A stretch of 64,000 nucleotides of DNA, taken from contig NZ_JACJPI010000090.1 of the NCBI RefSeq assembly GCF_014695975.1, forward strand, positions 62,001-126,000. Reading direction: 5' to 3'. The position numbers and the translations under genes are program-made. The notes beneath the pieces are model-generated. The model made no database searches. It was not told where the DNA came from and saw only the letters and a program-made list of their open reading frames with translations. Positions within the stretch are counted from its first letter, which is position 1. Every line of letters begins with the position of its first letter. The stretch is from Leptolyngbya sp. FACHB-321 (GTDB taxonomy: Bacteria > Cyanobacteriota > Cyanobacteriia > Leptolyngbyales > Leptolyngbyaceae). Shown piece after piece: positions 26,895 through 36,942 of the stretch.

Positions 26895-29051
26895 ATGACC
26901 AGGCGCAAAAAAGTTGTAACGGTGAAAGAGGCTCCAACTGAAATTAACCTGACTGAGCCTCAGTATTACTTCAACCGCGAAATTAGCTGGTTAGAGTTTA
27001 ACAATCGAGTATTGCATGAGGCATTTGACCCGCGTACGCCCTTGTTAGAGCGGCTAAAATTCATGGCGATTTTTAGCTCCAACCTGGATGAGTACTTCAT
27101 GGTACGGGTGGCAGCGCTGAAAGAGCAGGTGGCAGCTAAGGTCACACGGCGATCGGCAGATGGCTGCACTGCCCAAGAACAATTAGAGCTAATTGGTCAG
27201 CGCTTGCGTCCCATGGTGGCACAACAGCACCGTCATTTTGAGCAAGCCCTACGCCCTCAGCTTGCAGCAAAAGGGGTGTACCTGCTGGACTACATTGACC
27301 TGAACCAGGAACAACGCCGCTACCTGCAAACGTATTTTGATGAGCAAATCTTTCCAGTCTTGACGCCGCTGGCGATCGATCCAGGGCATCCGTTTCCCTA
27401 CATTTCCAACCTTAGTCTCAATCTAGCTGTTGTCATTAAAGATCCTGCTAACGGTGAGGAACTGTTTGCCAGAGTTAAAGTCCCCAGAATTCTGCCGCGT
27501 TTCTTGCCGCTGCCAGAAGACCTGCGGTTACAGCAAAAAGATGTGCCTGCTGTATGGACAGCCGTACCGTTAGAACAGGTGATCGCTCACAACCTGGAGA
27601 GCCTGTTTCCTGGTCTGACTATCCTGGAGTACTACCCATTTCGGATTACTCGCGATGGTGATCTGGAAGTAGCAGAGGATGAAGCAGATGATTTGCTGCT
27701 GGCGATCGAGCAAGAACTACGGAAACGCCGCTTTGGTGGCACGATCGTTCGGCTAGAAGTCCATGCCTCAATGCCTGAAGTAGTACGCGAGATGCTGCGT
27801 CAGGAGATGGATCTGGGCGAGAACGATGTATATGAAGTTGAAGGCTTGCTCTGCCTCAGCGATCTGTTTGCGCTCACTGGCTTACCATTGCCAGAGTTGA
27901 AAGATCCTGTCTGGCGATCGGCGCTCCCCCCTCGCTTACGGCGCACTATCGAAGGCAGCAGCTCCTTAGAAATAGAAGACGACTTTTTTGCCATCATCCG
28001 CAAACAAGATCTGATGCTGCATCATCCCTATGAGTCGTTTTCCAATACGGTGCAGCGGTTTCTCACTCAGGCAGCACACGATCCAGACGTGCTGGCGATT
28101 AAGACAACACTCTATCGCACCTCTGGCGATTCACCGATCGTCGATGCACTCATTACCGCCGCCGAAAATGGCAAACAGGTATCGGTGTTAGTAGAACTCA
28201 AAGCCCGCTTCGACGAAGAAAACAACATTAATTGGGCGCGTAAACTTGAAAACGTCGGTGTTCACGTCGTCTATGGTTTGGTTGGGCTGAAGACTCATAC
28301 CAAAGTGATGCTAGTTGTCCGGCGCGAAGAGGGGCGCATCCGCCGCTATGTCCACATTGGCACCGGAAACTACAATCCCAAAACGGCTCGCCTTTACACT
28401 GATATTGGGCTGTTGAGCTGCCGTGATGAGTTAGGAGCAGATTTGACTGAGCTGTTTAACTATCTGACGGGCTACTCGCGGCAGCAGACCTACCGCAAAC
28501 TGCTGGTAGCTCCAGTTAATCTGCGCGATCGTATGCTCGCCCTCATTCACCGTGAAAGCGAACACGCCCGAAACGGACTCCATGCCCGCATTGTTGCCAA
28601 AATGAATGCGCTGGTTGATCCTAGGATGATTGTTGCCCTGTACGAAGCCTCTCAGGCAGGTGTAAAGGTTGACCTGATTGTGCGTGGAATGTGCTGTTTG
28701 CGCCCGCAGCTACCAGGCATCAGCGAAAATATCCGCGTTGTTAGCATTGTTGGTCGCTTTTTAGAACACTCCCGTATCCTCTACTTTCATAACCACGGCA
28801 ACGAAGAAGTCTTCATCGGCAGTGCTGATTGGATGACGCGCAACCTGGATCGCCGTGTCGAAGCCGTGGTGCCGATTGATGATCCAGCGATCGCCAAAGA
28901 CCTGCAAGAAATCCTCGGTATCCTCCTTGCCGATAACCGACAAGCCTGGGACTTGCAAGCCGATGGGCATTACATTCAGCGTCGTCCCGCTGTCGGCGTT
29001 ATTGAACAAAGCTCTCAGCGTACGCTCATGGAAATGGCGCGTCAGCAGTAA
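26895..29051 (+). CDS. ppk1: Polyphosphate kinase 1
   Basis: The product has 718 residues, a normal PPK1 length. The N-terminal domain starts YYFNREISWLEFNNRVLHEA. The head domain contains LDEYFMVRVAALKEQ. The two catalytic C-domains hold GLKTHTKVML (the autophosphorylated His region, residue ~466) and FHNHGNEEVFIGSADWMTRN (second essential His region, ~630). HIGTGNYNPKTARLYTD is the conserved ATP-site block. It makes polyphosphate reversibly from ATP. It is co-transcribed with the 77-residue gene and divergent from phoD, which together form a phosphate-storage/acquisition locus. Confidence 0.96.
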   Translation: MTRRKKVVTVKEAPTEINLTEPQYYFNREISWLEFNNRVLHEAFDPRTPLLERLKFMAIFSSNLDEYFMVRVAALKEQVAAKVTRRSADGCTAQEQLELIGQRLRPMVAQQHRHFEQALRPQLAAKGVYLLDYIDLNQEQRRYLQTYFDEQIFPVLTPLAIDPGHPFPYISNLSLNLAVVIKDPANGEELFARVKVPRILPRFLPLPEDLRLQQKDVPAVWTAVPLEQVIAHNLESLFPGLTILEYYPFRITRDGDLEVAEDEADDLLLAIEQELRKRRFGGTIVRLEVHASMPEVVREMLRQEMDLGENDVYEVEGLLCLSDLFALTGLPLPELKDPVWRSALPPRLRRTIEGSSSLEIEDDFFAIIRKQDLMLHHPYESFSNTVQRFLTQAAHDPDVLAIKTTLYRTSGDSPIVDALITAAENGKQVSVLVELKARFDEENNINWARKLENVGVHVVYGLVGLKTHTKVMLVVRREEGRIRRYVHIGTGNYNPKTARLYTDIGLLSCRDELGADLTELFNYLTGYSRQQTYRKLLVAPVNLRDRMLALIHRESEHARNGLHARIVAKMNALVDPRMIVALYEASQAGVKVDLIVRGMCCLRPQLPGISENIRVVSIVGRFLEHSRILYFHNHGNEEVFIGSADWMTRNLDRRVEAVVPIDDPAIAKDLQEILGILLADNRQAWDLQADGHYIQRRPAVGVIEQSSQRTLMEMARQQ

Positions 29052-29286
29052 GGACTAGGGGCTAGGCGAGAGATAAATAGCGATCAAAGCTCAAAGCGTT
29101 TGCGACCGCTAAGGCAACAGTACCTGAAAAAGTTGTCTTCTTTCAGCACAAAATGCGGCAGCAAGGACTTAAGCCCTGTAGGGTCAAACTGGCTGTGATC
29201 TTCTAGCCGTCAAATCAAAATTGACAGACTCCTAGTAGGATGGATCAACAGAAGCAGAACGCTGCAATTTACTAATTCCCATTCCC

Positions 29287-30474
29287 ATGAGCCAGCATCC
29301 AGACAGTATTGCTCCCCACGGTGGGCAACTGATTAATCGCATCGCTAATCCGCAACAGAGGGCAGAGTTTCTCGACAAAGCTGACTTTTTGCCTAGAGTG
29401 AAACTAGATGCGCGAGCGGTTTCCGATCTGGAGATGATTGCGATCGGTGGCTTTAGTCCCCTTACAGGCTTTATGCACGAAGCCGATTACAACGGGGTTG
29501 TCAATGATATGCACCTGGCAAACGGGTTGCCCTGGTCGATTCCCATCACCCTACCCGTATCAGAAGATGTAGCTGCTCCACTGAAAGAAGGCAGCCTGAT
29601 CCGCCTGGACAACCCTTACGATGGCTTTGTAGGCGTTCTGCATCTCACCCAAAAATACCGCTACGACAAGCGTCATGAGGCATTGCTCGTCTATCGCACG
29701 AATGAAGAGAAGCATCCAGGTGTTTCGGTTGTATATCGGCAAGGACCTGTTAACTTAGCGGGTGAAATTTGGCTATTAGAGCGCAACCCTCACACGTTGT
29801 TTCCCACTTATCAAATTGATCCCCTAGAGTCACGATCGCTCTTTCACGGTAAAGGCTGGAAAACGATCGTAGGGTTTCAAACGCGCAACCCCATCCACCG
29901 CGCCCACGAGTACATCATCAAATGTGCGCTCGAAACGGTTGATGGGCTCTTTCTCCATCCTCTCGTAGGCGCAACAAAAGAAGATGATATTCCTGCTGAC
30001 GTACGAATGCGCTGCTACGAGATCATGCTAGAGCACTACTTTCCTAGAGAGCGCGTCATCCTGGCAATCAATCCTGCTGCTATGCGCTACGCCGGACCTC
30101 GTGAAGCAATCTTTCACGCCCTCGTACGCAAGAACTATGGCTGCACTCATTTTATTGTTGGGCGCGATCATGCTGGTGTGGGCGATTACTACGGCACTTA
30201 CGATGCGCAACACATCTTCGACGAATTTGAACCAGCAGAACTGGGGATTGCCCCAATGAAGTTTGAACATGCTTTCTACTGCCTGCGAACCGAATCAATG
30301 GCAACCACAAAAACCAGCCCCAGTACCCGCGAAGAGCGCGTGCATCTATCTGGTACGAAAGTGCGAGAGTTGCTGCGTCGGGGTGAACTGCCGCCACCTG
30401 AATTCTCCCGTCCACAAGTTGCTGCTGAGTTAGCAAGAGCAATGCAGTTGCCGGAGCTTTCGTATGAGATTTAG
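29287..30474 (+). CDS. sat: Sulfate adenylyltransferase (ATP sulfurylase)
   Basis: The product has 395 residues. [10 protein letters not shown], then [12 protein letters not shown] (the HxxH-type ATP site, residues ~197-208), [35 protein letters not shown] and [15 protein letters not shown] are the conserved ATP-sulfurylase blocks. It makes adenosine 5'-phosphosulfate from ATP and sulfate, the first step of assimilation. It has no C-terminal APS-kinase domain, as expected for the short bacterial form. The gene is followed 42 bases downstream by ddl on the same strand after a purine-rich spacer. Confidence 0.95.
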   Translation: MSQHPDSIAPHGGQLINRIANPQQRAEFLDKADFLPRVKLDARAVSDLEMIAIGGFSPLTGFMHEADYNGVVNDMHLANGLPWSIPITLPVSEDVAAPLKEGSLIRLDNPYDGFVGVLHLTQKYRYDKRHEALLVYRTNEEKHPGVSVVYRQGPVNLAGEIWLLERNPHTLFPTYQIDPLESRSLFHGKGWKTIVGFQTRNPIHRAHEYIIKCALETVDGLFLHPLVGATKEDDIPADVRMRCYEIMLEHYFPRERVILAINPAAMRYAGPREAIFHALVRKNYGCTHFIVGRDHAGVGDYYGTYDAQHIFDEFEPAELGIAPMKFEHAFYCLRTESMATTKTSPSTREERVHLSGTKVRELLRRGELPPPEFSRPQVAAELARAMQLPELSYEI

Positions 30475-30516
30475 TGAGGGCGTGAAGGTAAAGGTGTAAA
30501 GGAGTGAGAGGGTGAC

Positions 30517-31578
30517 ATGACAAAGCGTACGATCGGGCTGCTGTTTGGCGGTTGCTCTGGAGAACATGAAGTGTCGATCGCCTCCGCACGAGCGATCGCC
30601 CAAGCCCTTAGCGCTGGTAGCAATGCCGCCGCCTATACGCTCCTACCCTTTTACATTCAGAAAAACGGGCAGTGGTGCGACAGCGCGATCGCGCAACAGG
30701 TACTTACCTCTGGTCAGCCTCTTTCATCCGATCTTGCCTCTAGCGATCCCGTCGATCGTTGGCACTTGCCTCCAACTGCTGGTGGCGTAGATGTTTGGTT
30801 TCCCGTGCTACACGGTCCGAACGGCGAAGATGGCACTGTACAAGGGCTGTTAACACTGATGCAGACCCCCTTCGTTGGCTCTGGCATCTTGGGGTCAGCG
30901 ATCGGCATGGACAAGCTCGCCATGAAGACGATGTTTGCTCAAGCTGGCTTGCCTCAAGTTAACTACATGGCAGTTAGTCGCTCTCAGGTCTGGTCAAATC
31001 CCTGCATCTATCCCAAACTGTGCGACGACATTGAAGCCCAGCTTGCCTATCCTTGCTTTGTCAAACCCGCTAATCTCGGCTCTTCCGTTGGCATCTCTAA
31101 AGCCCGAAGTCGTGCCGAACTCGAAGCGGCTCTAGATAGTGCTGCTAGCTATGATCGCCGCCTCATTGTCGAAGCAGGCGTAGTCGCACGAGAGGTCGAG
31201 TGTGCTGTACTGGGCAACGAGCAACCGCAAGCCTCGATCGTTGGCGAAATTACTTACCAGAGCGATTTCTACGACTACGAAACGAAATATACCGAAGGTA
31301 AAGCCGACCTCATTATTCCTGCTGCCTTGCCAGAAGCTGTCACTGCTCAAATTCAGACCATGGCAATTCAAGCCTTTACTGCCATTGATGCCGCTGGTCT
31401 TGCACGGGTAGACTTCTTTTACATCGAAGCAACCGGAGATGTTTTCATCAACGAAATCAACACAATGCCAGGGTTTACAGTTACTAGTATGTATCCTCGG
31501 CTTTGGGGAGCCAGCGGCATCACCTTCCCGGAATTGGTCGATCGCCTGGTGCAGTTAGCACTCGATCGCAATGGTTAA
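30517..31578 (+). CDS. ddl: D-alanine--D-alanine ligase
   Basis: The product has 353 residues. [20 protein letters not shown] is the N-terminal substrate-binding loop. [26 protein letters not shown] and [16 protein letters not shown] are the ATP-grasp signatures. [26 protein letters not shown] carries the Mg2+ ligands. It joins two D-Ala for peptidoglycan synthesis. AGGAGTGAGAGGG before the ATG serves as a ribosome-binding region but also belongs to a purine-rich repeat family. It is convergent with the MoaD-like gene. Confidence 0.95.
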   Translation: MTKRTIGLLFGGCSGEHEVSIASARAIAQALSAGSNAAAYTLLPFYIQKNGQWCDSAIAQQVLTSGQPLSSDLASSDPVDRWHLPPTAGGVDVWFPVLHGPNGEDGTVQGLLTLMQTPFVGSGILGSAIGMDKLAMKTMFAQAGLPQVNYMAVSRSQVWSNPCIYPKLCDDIEAQLAYPCFVKPANLGSSVGISKARSRAELEAALDSAASYDRRLIVEAGVVAREVECAVLGNEQPQASIVGEITYQSDFYDYETKYTEGKADLIIPAALPEAVTAQIQTMAIQAFTAIDAAGLARVDFFYIEATGDVFINEINTMPGFTVTSMYPRLWGASGITFPELVDRLVQLALDRNG

Positions 31579-31654
31579 GAGGTAGAAGGCAAAAGGCATC
31601 AAACAAGAGCCTTAGGGGAATCAGTAGTTGAAACGCCCTCAAGACTTTCATCCC

Positions 31655-31927
31655 TCATCCCTCCACACCGCCACCACTGACTGGAGGAATCAACACCACT
31701 TCATCGCCATCATTCATCAGTGTATCTGGCTCAACAAACTGAAGATTGACTCCAAAACGGGTCAAGTCACGCCACTGAGCAAGCTGTGGGTATTGAGCAA
31801 TAAGGCGATCGCGCACAACCATCACGGCTACACCCTGCTCAACTTCCAACTGCATTTCTGAAACACCACAGGCTTCCTGGTATGCCGCAAACAGCTTGAC
31901 TGTAACCGTGATTGTAGCGGTTGACAT
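31655..31927 (-). CDS. MoaD/ThiS-like ubiquitin-fold sulfur carrier
   Basis: The product has 90 residues. VTVKLFAAYQEACGVSEMQLEV begins the ubiquitin fold, and LMNDGDEVVLIPPVSGGG is the C-terminal strand and tail. Sulfur carriers of this class are adenylated at a C-terminal Gly-Gly; here the Gly run is followed by Val-Glu-Gly, so the tail is not a bare GG unless processed. It could serve molybdopterin, thiamine or cysteine/threonine-linked sulfur transfer. No moaE, thiG or mec gene is adjacent. Placement is convergent with ddl. Confidence 0.8.
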   Translation of the reverse strand: MSTATITVTVKLFAAYQEACGVSEMQLEVEQGVAVMVVRDRLIAQYPQLAQWRDLTRFGVNLQFVEPDTLMNDGDEVVLIPPVSGGGVEG

Positions 31928-32667
31928 AAAAGTAGTTCAGCCTCGTAGAACAGTAACAGGGGCTAAGGCAATAGCAAAAGCAGGCTGTAGAAATCCTTGC
32001 GTAATTTGCAATTAAAGGCAAGATACAATCTATGCCGAAAGATAGATTTGCAACTTTTCTCTCTACTGAATGTAGCTTTAATCAGCTTAAACCCTAAAGA
32101 ATTAGCAATTTCTTATAAAGACAAAAATATAGTATTCAATCATTATCCAGTTTATCGCTTATCTAGATCCCCTACGTTGCGTTCAGACAACCTAGTCATA
32201 CCAACGCTCCCCCATCGCTTGTGTTAGTTAACACTACAAGAAAGTGAAGAGAGAGCTTAACATTGCGCTGTGTCAAGTGATGTTTCTGTAAAGCAGCGCA
32301 GGTGTAGCAGCACAGCTTGTTTGACTCATTCTATATTTAGTGTGTTACGGACTAATTTGAAACGCTTTTCGCTTTACCAACACACATATTCTCAAATGAA
32401 ATTGTCTTGCAGTGCGCTGGTGTACTTCACGAACGATCGTACTTACACAATCGAAACTCCTGATGATGATGCTTAAAGATTCTATCCAGAGCAGCCTACG
32501 TTTCTCGATCGCTGATTGCTAAACCGCTTAACCCTGTTAGCCTCCTTTTCCAAGCAGCAACGACAAACGATCGCCTTTCAGCCAAGAATCTAGTTGAGTG
32601 TTGAGAGCCTTAAGTAGACGACCTGTTTTTAAAAAGTTGACGACTCCATCAATTACGGCTGAAGAAA
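31928..32667. other. 740-base AT-richer intergenic region
   Basis: This is the longest gene-free stretch of the window. Two short plus-strand frames (31997-32227 and 32270-32476) have no recognisable family, no good ribosome-binding site and a composition unlike the neighbours, so I do not call them. HIP1-type CGATCG words are sparse in the first 400 bases. It may hold a small RNA, but no known one was recognised. Confidence 0.45.
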
Positions 32668-33732
32668 ATGACTGAAAAATCTTTAGGATCTATTCTTCTG
32701 AAAAAGCGCTTGACGAATCGAGGTCAACTTGATCGAGCACTGCAGAAGCAACGTCAGCAATCTAGAGCAGCTGGATGGCAGCGTCTTGGACAAACTCTGA
32801 TCGAGGATCGGGCAATTAACATACAAGCGCCGGAAGACACGCTGGCTGAGCAAATACAGCTCAATAAAAGCAACTGCCTACAGCCAGCCAGCCAGCGCAG
32901 CAAAATTAATATCCTTAACCTTGCCATCGACAACTTATCGATGCTTGAGCTTCTGGAGCAACTGCATAGCGGTGTGGTTCTCACCCCTAACGTTGACCAT
33001 TTAATGAAGCTACAGACAGACTCAGACTTTCTTAAAATCTACGCACTTGCTGACTACAAGGTTTGCGATAGTCAGGTTTTGATGTACGCTTCGCGCTTTT
33101 TGGGCACTCCGTTTAAGGAGAAAGTATCTGGCTCTGACTTTTTCCCCAGGTTCTGTGACTTCCATAAAGACAACGATGCCATTACTGTCTTCTTGCTCGG
33201 CGGTGCTGAGGGAGTTGCCGCAAAAGCTGGAAGTAAAATTAACAGCAAAATCAATCGAGACATTGTGATTGGTACACATTCTCCCTCCTTTGGGTTCGAG
33301 AAGGACGAACAGGAGTGCCTGGAAATCGTTGAGATGATTAACCAATCTGGAGCAACCGTGCTTGCAGTAGGTGTTGGCGCGCCGAAGCAAGAGAAATGGA
33401 TTTACAAGTACAAGCACAAACTTCACCATGTCAAGATCTTCCTGGCAGTTGGTGCCACGATCGACTTTGAAGCAGGTGTCACCAAGCGTGCCCCCAAGTG
33501 GATGAGCCAGATGGGCATAGAGTGGTTGTTTAGGATTTATTGCGACCCGCAGCGCCTCTGGAAGCGCTACCTGATTGAAGATCTACCGTTCTTCTGGTTG
33601 CTGCTGCAACAAAAGCTTGGGATCTATCCCCAACCGAGCGTTGAAAGCGTAGGCAGAATGGACACCCCAGTAAATGTTAAGGTCACTAGCAACTGCCTGC
33701 TTCTAAAAAGGCGTGTTACAACCAAAGCCTAA
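32668..33732 (+). CDS. WecG/TagA/CpsF glycosyltransferase with N-terminal MshEN-like domain
   Basis: The product has 354 residues. Residues ~1-65 contain two LG-x2-L-x(n)-Q helical repeats (SLGSILLKKRLTNRGQLDRA and RLGQTLIEDRAINIQ), the pattern of MshEN domains that bind cyclic-di-GMP, although the usual Gly is Arg in both. Residues ~80-320 are a GT26 WecG/TagA domain: TPNVDHLMKLQTD, KVCDSQVLMYASRFLG, VSGSDFFPRF, FLLGGAEGVAAKAG, GVGAPKQEKWIYKYK and AVGATIDFEAGVTKRAPKWM, the last including the conserved Asp/Arg region. The enzyme adds a sugar (ManNAc type) to a lipid-linked intermediate of surface polysaccharide. It is monocistronic; the next feature is the thiC riboswitch. Confidence 0.85.
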   Translation: MTEKSLGSILLKKRLTNRGQLDRALQKQRQQSRAAGWQRLGQTLIEDRAINIQAPEDTLAEQIQLNKSNCLQPASQRSKINILNLAIDNLSMLELLEQLHSGVVLTPNVDHLMKLQTDSDFLKIYALADYKVCDSQVLMYASRFLGTPFKEKVSGSDFFPRFCDFHKDNDAITVFLLGGAEGVAAKAGSKINSKINRDIVIGTHSPSFGFEKDEQECLEIVEMINQSGATVLAVGVGAPKQEKWIYKYKHKLHHVKIFLAVGATIDFEAGVTKRAPKWMSQMGIEWLFRIYCDPQRLWKRYLIEDLPFFWLLLQQKLGIYPQPSVESVGRMDTPVNVKVTSNCLLLKRRVTTKA

Positions 33733-33806
33733 ATAGCAGCAAAACTTCACTGACTTTTTCGCTACAAACCAACCCTTGTTCGTTCAGAGTGATAGAATTG
33801 CAGCCA

Positions 33807-33883
33807 AGCTAGGGGTGCCTGTGAATGCAGGCTGAGATAGTCCCTTAGAACCTGAGACTGGGTAATACCAGCGGAGGGAAGCT
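33807..33883 (+). promoter_or_regulatory. TPP riboswitch (THI element) of thiC
   Basis: All conserved parts are readable in order: P1 AGCT at 33807-33810 pairing with AGCT at 33880-33883; GGGGTGCC; GGCTGAGATA; CCCTTAGAACCTGA; CTGGGTAATACCAG; and GGAGGGAAGCT. It lies 20 bases before the thiC ATG and just before the GAGGAA ribosome-binding site at 33892-33897. With so little space, control of translation initiation by P1 and the sequence after it is more likely than a separate terminator (inference). Confidence 0.95.
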
Positions 33884-33903
33884 GTTTATCTGAGGAATCG
33901 AAT

Positions 33904-35280
33904 ATGCGGACAGAGTGGATCGCTAAACGACGCGGACAAAGCAATGTGTCCCAAATGCACTACGCTCGTCAAGGGCTGGTTACAGAGGAAATGCAGTATG
34001 TAGCGCAGCGGGAAAAGCTTCCAGTAGCCCTTATTCAAGCAGAAGTGGCACGGGGTCGCATGATCATCCCTGCCAACATTAACCATCCAAATCTAGAGCC
34101 AATGGCGATCGGCATTGCCTCTAAGTGCAAGGTCAACGCAAACATTGGTGCGTCACCGAACTCCTCCAACTTACAGGAAGAGGTCGATAAACTGCACTTA
34201 GCAGTGAAGTATGGCGCTGATACGTTGATGGATTTATCTACAGGCGGTGGGGATCTAGATAAGATCCGTACTGCAATCATTGAGGCATCAACGATTCCGA
34301 TCGGCACTGTGCCAATCTACCAGGCTCTAGAAAGTGTGCATGGGACGATCGAAAAACTCACCCCTGACGACTTTCTGCACATTATTGAGAAGCACGCACA
34401 GCAAGGCGTCGATTACATGACGATCCATGCGGGGATCTTAATCGAGCATTTACCACTGGTGCGCGATCGACTAACTGGCATTGTGTCGCGTGGTGGTGGC
34501 ATTATTGCACGCTGGATGTTGCACCATCATCAGCAAAACCCGCTCTACACCCACTTTCAGGACATTATCGAGATCTTCAAGCGGTACGATGTCTCGTTTA
34601 GCTTAGGTGATTCGCTGCGACCTGGTTGCGCCCATGATGCTTCGGATGCCGCGCAATTAGCCGAACTCAAAACGCTAGGACAACTAACCCGTAAAGCCTG
34701 GGAGCATGACGTACAGGTGATGGTCGAGGGTCCTGGGCACGTACCGATGGATCAAATTGAATTCAACGTGCGGAAACAAATGGAGGAATGCTCAGAAGCG
34801 CCCTTCTATGTCCTGGGTCCACTAGTGACGGACATTGCACCAGGTTATGACCACATTACATCGGCGATCGGTGCAGCGATGGCAGGCTGGTATGGTACAG
34901 CTATGCTGTGCTATGTCACCCCTAAAGAGCATCTTGGGTTGCCCAATGCCGAAGATGTGCGGAATGGCTTGATTGCCTACAAGATTGCGGCTCATGCTGC
35001 CGACATTGCACGGCATCGACCAGGGGCACGTGATCGCGATGATGAACTGTCTAAAGCCCGCTATAACTTTGACTGGAATCGCCAGTTTGAGCTATCGCTC
35101 GACCCTGAGCGTGCTAAGGAGTACCACGACGAAACGCTGCCAGCAGACATTTACAAAACTGCGGAGTTCTGCTCTATGTGCGGTCCAAAGTTCTGCCCAA
35201 TGCAGACTAAAGTCGATGCCGAAGCGTTAACAGAACTGGAGAAATTTTTGGCAAAGGAACCCGTAGCAAATGTTCAGTAG
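33904..35280 (+). CDS. thiC: Phosphomethylpyrimidine synthase ThiC
   Basis: The product has 458 residues, the short cyanobacterial form without an N-terminal extension. [71 protein letters not shown] and [15 protein letters not shown] are conserved active-site blocks. CSMCGPKFC near residue 425-433 is the CxxCxxxxC motif for the radical-SAM 4Fe-4S cluster. It converts aminoimidazole ribotide to hydroxymethylpyrimidine phosphate in thiamine synthesis. It is controlled by the TPP riboswitch immediately upstream and ends before a strong terminator. Confidence 0.97.
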   Translation: MRTEWIAKRRGQSNVSQMHYARQGLVTEEMQYVAQREKLPVALIQAEVARGRMIIPANINHPNLEPMAIGIASKCKVNANIGASPNSSNLQEEVDKLHLAVKYGADTLMDLSTGGGDLDKIRTAIIEASTIPIGTVPIYQALESVHGTIEKLTPDDFLHIIEKHAQQGVDYMTIHAGILIEHLPLVRDRLTGIVSRGGGIIARWMLHHHQQNPLYTHFQDIIEIFKRYDVSFSLGDSLRPGCAHDASDAAQLAELKTLGQLTRKAWEHDVQVMVEGPGHVPMDQIEFNVRKQMEECSEAPFYVLGPLVTDIAPGYDHITSAIGAAMAGWYGTAMLCYVTPKEHLGLPNAEDVRNGLIAYKIAAHAADIARHRPGARDRDDELSKARYNFDWNRQFELSLDPERAKEYHDETLPADIYKTAEFCSMCGPKFCPMQTKVDAEALTELEKFLAKEPVANVQ

Positions 35281-35378
35281 CAACTAACAGCTAAACGGTA
35301 ACTCCTAAACCCAGTCCAGGGATTCCTCAAACCTCAAATAGCCCTAAGCCAAAAAGCAGGCTATGAGAGTATCGCAAC

Positions 35379-35419
35379 AAAAAGCAGAGGCAGCACGAAC
35401 AGTTGCACCTCTGCTTTTT
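35379..35419. terminator. Bidirectional intrinsic terminator between thiC and the YkvA-like gene
   Basis: AAAAAGCAGAGG (35379-35390) and CCTCTGCTTTTT (35408-35419) form a perfect 12-bp stem with a 17-base loop. T-runs follow the GC core on both strands. It lies between two convergent genes and can serve both. Confidence 0.85.
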
Positions 35420-35465
35420 AAGTTTCTGCAAAAACATGACTAAACTCAGCCGAAAAGCGTCTATT

Positions 35466-35780
35466 CTACTCAGCTGATACAGCATTGACGTCGACCGTTT
35501 TTGTCTCTGATTTATACCCTGGCACAGCCGCATCTGCTGTTTGTACCGTTTCCTCAGCTTTGCGCCCTTTTACTTTTAGCCGCTCCAGTGCCCAAGTTGA
35601 CAGCTCGGCAACCAGGAGGGTAGCAATCAAACCGTCATCAATCCAGCCTACGATCGGAATAAAGTCTGGCGAAATATCGAATGGGCTAATGAGGTAAATC
35701 AACGAACCGGCGATGATCCACCACCGATACTTGGGGTTGCGAATAACGTTGCGATACCAGCCTGTGATCGAGTCCTTCAT
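35466..35780 (-). CDS. YkvA/DUF1232 family membrane protein
   Basis: The product has 104 residues from the ATG at 35780, which is preceded by GAGGAGA; the frame extends 34 codons upstream without a better start. WWIIAGSLIYLISPFDISPDFIPIVGWIDDGLIATLLVAEL (split across residues ~20-62) is the DUF1232 motif, with SPxDxxPD at the end of the first hydrophobic helix. The C-terminus is a charged, then acidic tail. The function of the family is unknown. It is convergent with thiC across a shared terminator. Confidence 0.85.
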   Translation of the reverse strand: MKDSITGWYRNVIRNPKYRWWIIAGSLIYLISPFDISPDFIPIVGWIDDGLIATLLVAELSTWALERLKVKGRKAEETVQTADAAVPGYKSETKTVDVNAVSAE

Positions 35781-36249
35781 CAGTGTGTCTCCTCTAATTA
35801 CATTTAAATCTTGGCAGATCGCCTCAAAGAGTTCTGGTGTGGATAACCTCCCCACATGATGGAGAGCGTCAGTACGGTACAACGATAACGGCAGCGAGCG
35901 TGCTCAGAATCTACCATTGGATAGTCGTAGAGCACCGTGCAGCTTACTCAAGCAAGAGTGTAGGGGCTAGGGCGTACTAAGGTAAGCAAGAACTGCTATG
36001 AGGCGGCTATTCTAACTTGCCTGCTAATACGCTGCTTAGTATCAGCCGCTTATCGGTTAATCCCTCGCCTCACAGACCAGAGTTGCACCCACAACATTTC
36101 GTCTAGTTTTGACTGAAGTTTTATCAGTCTGCTTGAATGAGGTACTAAATCCTTAGAATTGAGTAGCCTCAGATTTGCTAATAAGGCGCTTTACTACAAG
36201 GTAAAGCGAAGTGCTGAGGTAGAGAACCTATTGGAGGGTAGAACAAGCT
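35781..36249. other. Intergenic region between ykvA-like and exbB genes
   Basis: 469 bases with no supported gene. It holds divergent promoters. GGAGG at about 36233-36237 is the ribosome-binding site for the exbB-like GTG start at 36250. No operator (for example a Fur box of GATAAT repeats) was recognised. Confidence 0.5.
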
Positions 36250-36891
36250 GTGAGTGTTGCAGAAATTTTTCAAAAGGGCGGTTCGACAATGCTGCCCTTA
36301 CTTTTTCTCTCGATTCTGGCACTCAGTGTCATTATTGAGCGGACCTGGTTCTGGACGAGTGTACTGCTTAAGGAACGTGAAATTGTCAATCGTGTACTGG
36401 ATGCAGCGCGGCGGGACTGGGGTGCTGCCAAGGATATTGCGCAACAGGCACGTGAGCAACCGATCGGGCGGTTTCTCTACAATCCACTACAACTTGAAAA
36501 TGCCGATCCAGAGATGTTTCGACTGGCATTAGAGACGACAGCAGACGAGGAACTGTCGTCAATGCGTCGGGGCGACAAGGTGCTGGAAGCAGTGATTGCA
36601 CTGTCTCCTTTATTGGGGCTACTGGGCACGGTGATTGGGCTGATTATTTCGTTAGGGTCAATCCGTCTTGGTGATATCGGCACTGCTTCAACGGCAGGTG
36701 TGACAGCAGGGATTGGCGAAGCTCTCATTAGTACAGCCGCCGGACTAATTGTCGCGATTTTGAGTCTGATCTTTTACCGACTGTTTCAAGGTCTCTTGTT
36801 TAACCAGGTGAAGATCTTTCGCAAAGCTGGGAATGATTTAGAACTGCTTTACCGCCAGTACTGGATTGATCAGAGGAGTAAGCACCCGTAG
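36250..36891 (+). CDS. exbB: ExbB/TolQ/MotA-family proton channel protein
   Basis: The product has 213 residues from a GTG start with GGAGG upstream. There are three membrane helices: [22 protein letters not shown] near the N-terminus, then [22 protein letters not shown] and [27 protein letters not shown] in the second half. The [10 protein letters not shown] and [13 protein letters not shown] segments are the TolQ/ExbB signature. With ExbD it forms a proton-driven motor that energises TonB- or Tol-type outer-membrane processes. The next gene, exbD, starts 52 bases downstream. Confidence 0.9.
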   Translation: MSVAEIFQKGGSTMLPLLFLSILALSVIIERTWFWTSVLLKEREIVNRVLDAARRDWGAAKDIAQQAREQPIGRFLYNPLQLENADPEMFRLALETTADEELSSMRRGDKVLEAVIALSPLLGLLGTVIGLIISLGSIRLGDIGTASTAGVTAGIGEALISTAAGLIVAILSLIFYRLFQGLLFNQVKIFRKAGNDLELLYRQYWIDQRSKHP

Positions 36892-36942
36892 AACAGCGTG
36901 TTTACATGTGGATTGGGAATGTGATTTCTCTAAGGACTAAAC

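Noticed and set aside
31997-32476. Two short plus-strand frames in the AT-rich gap
   Set aside because: No recognisable domain, poor start context; might be an RNA or nothing, so described only as intergenic.
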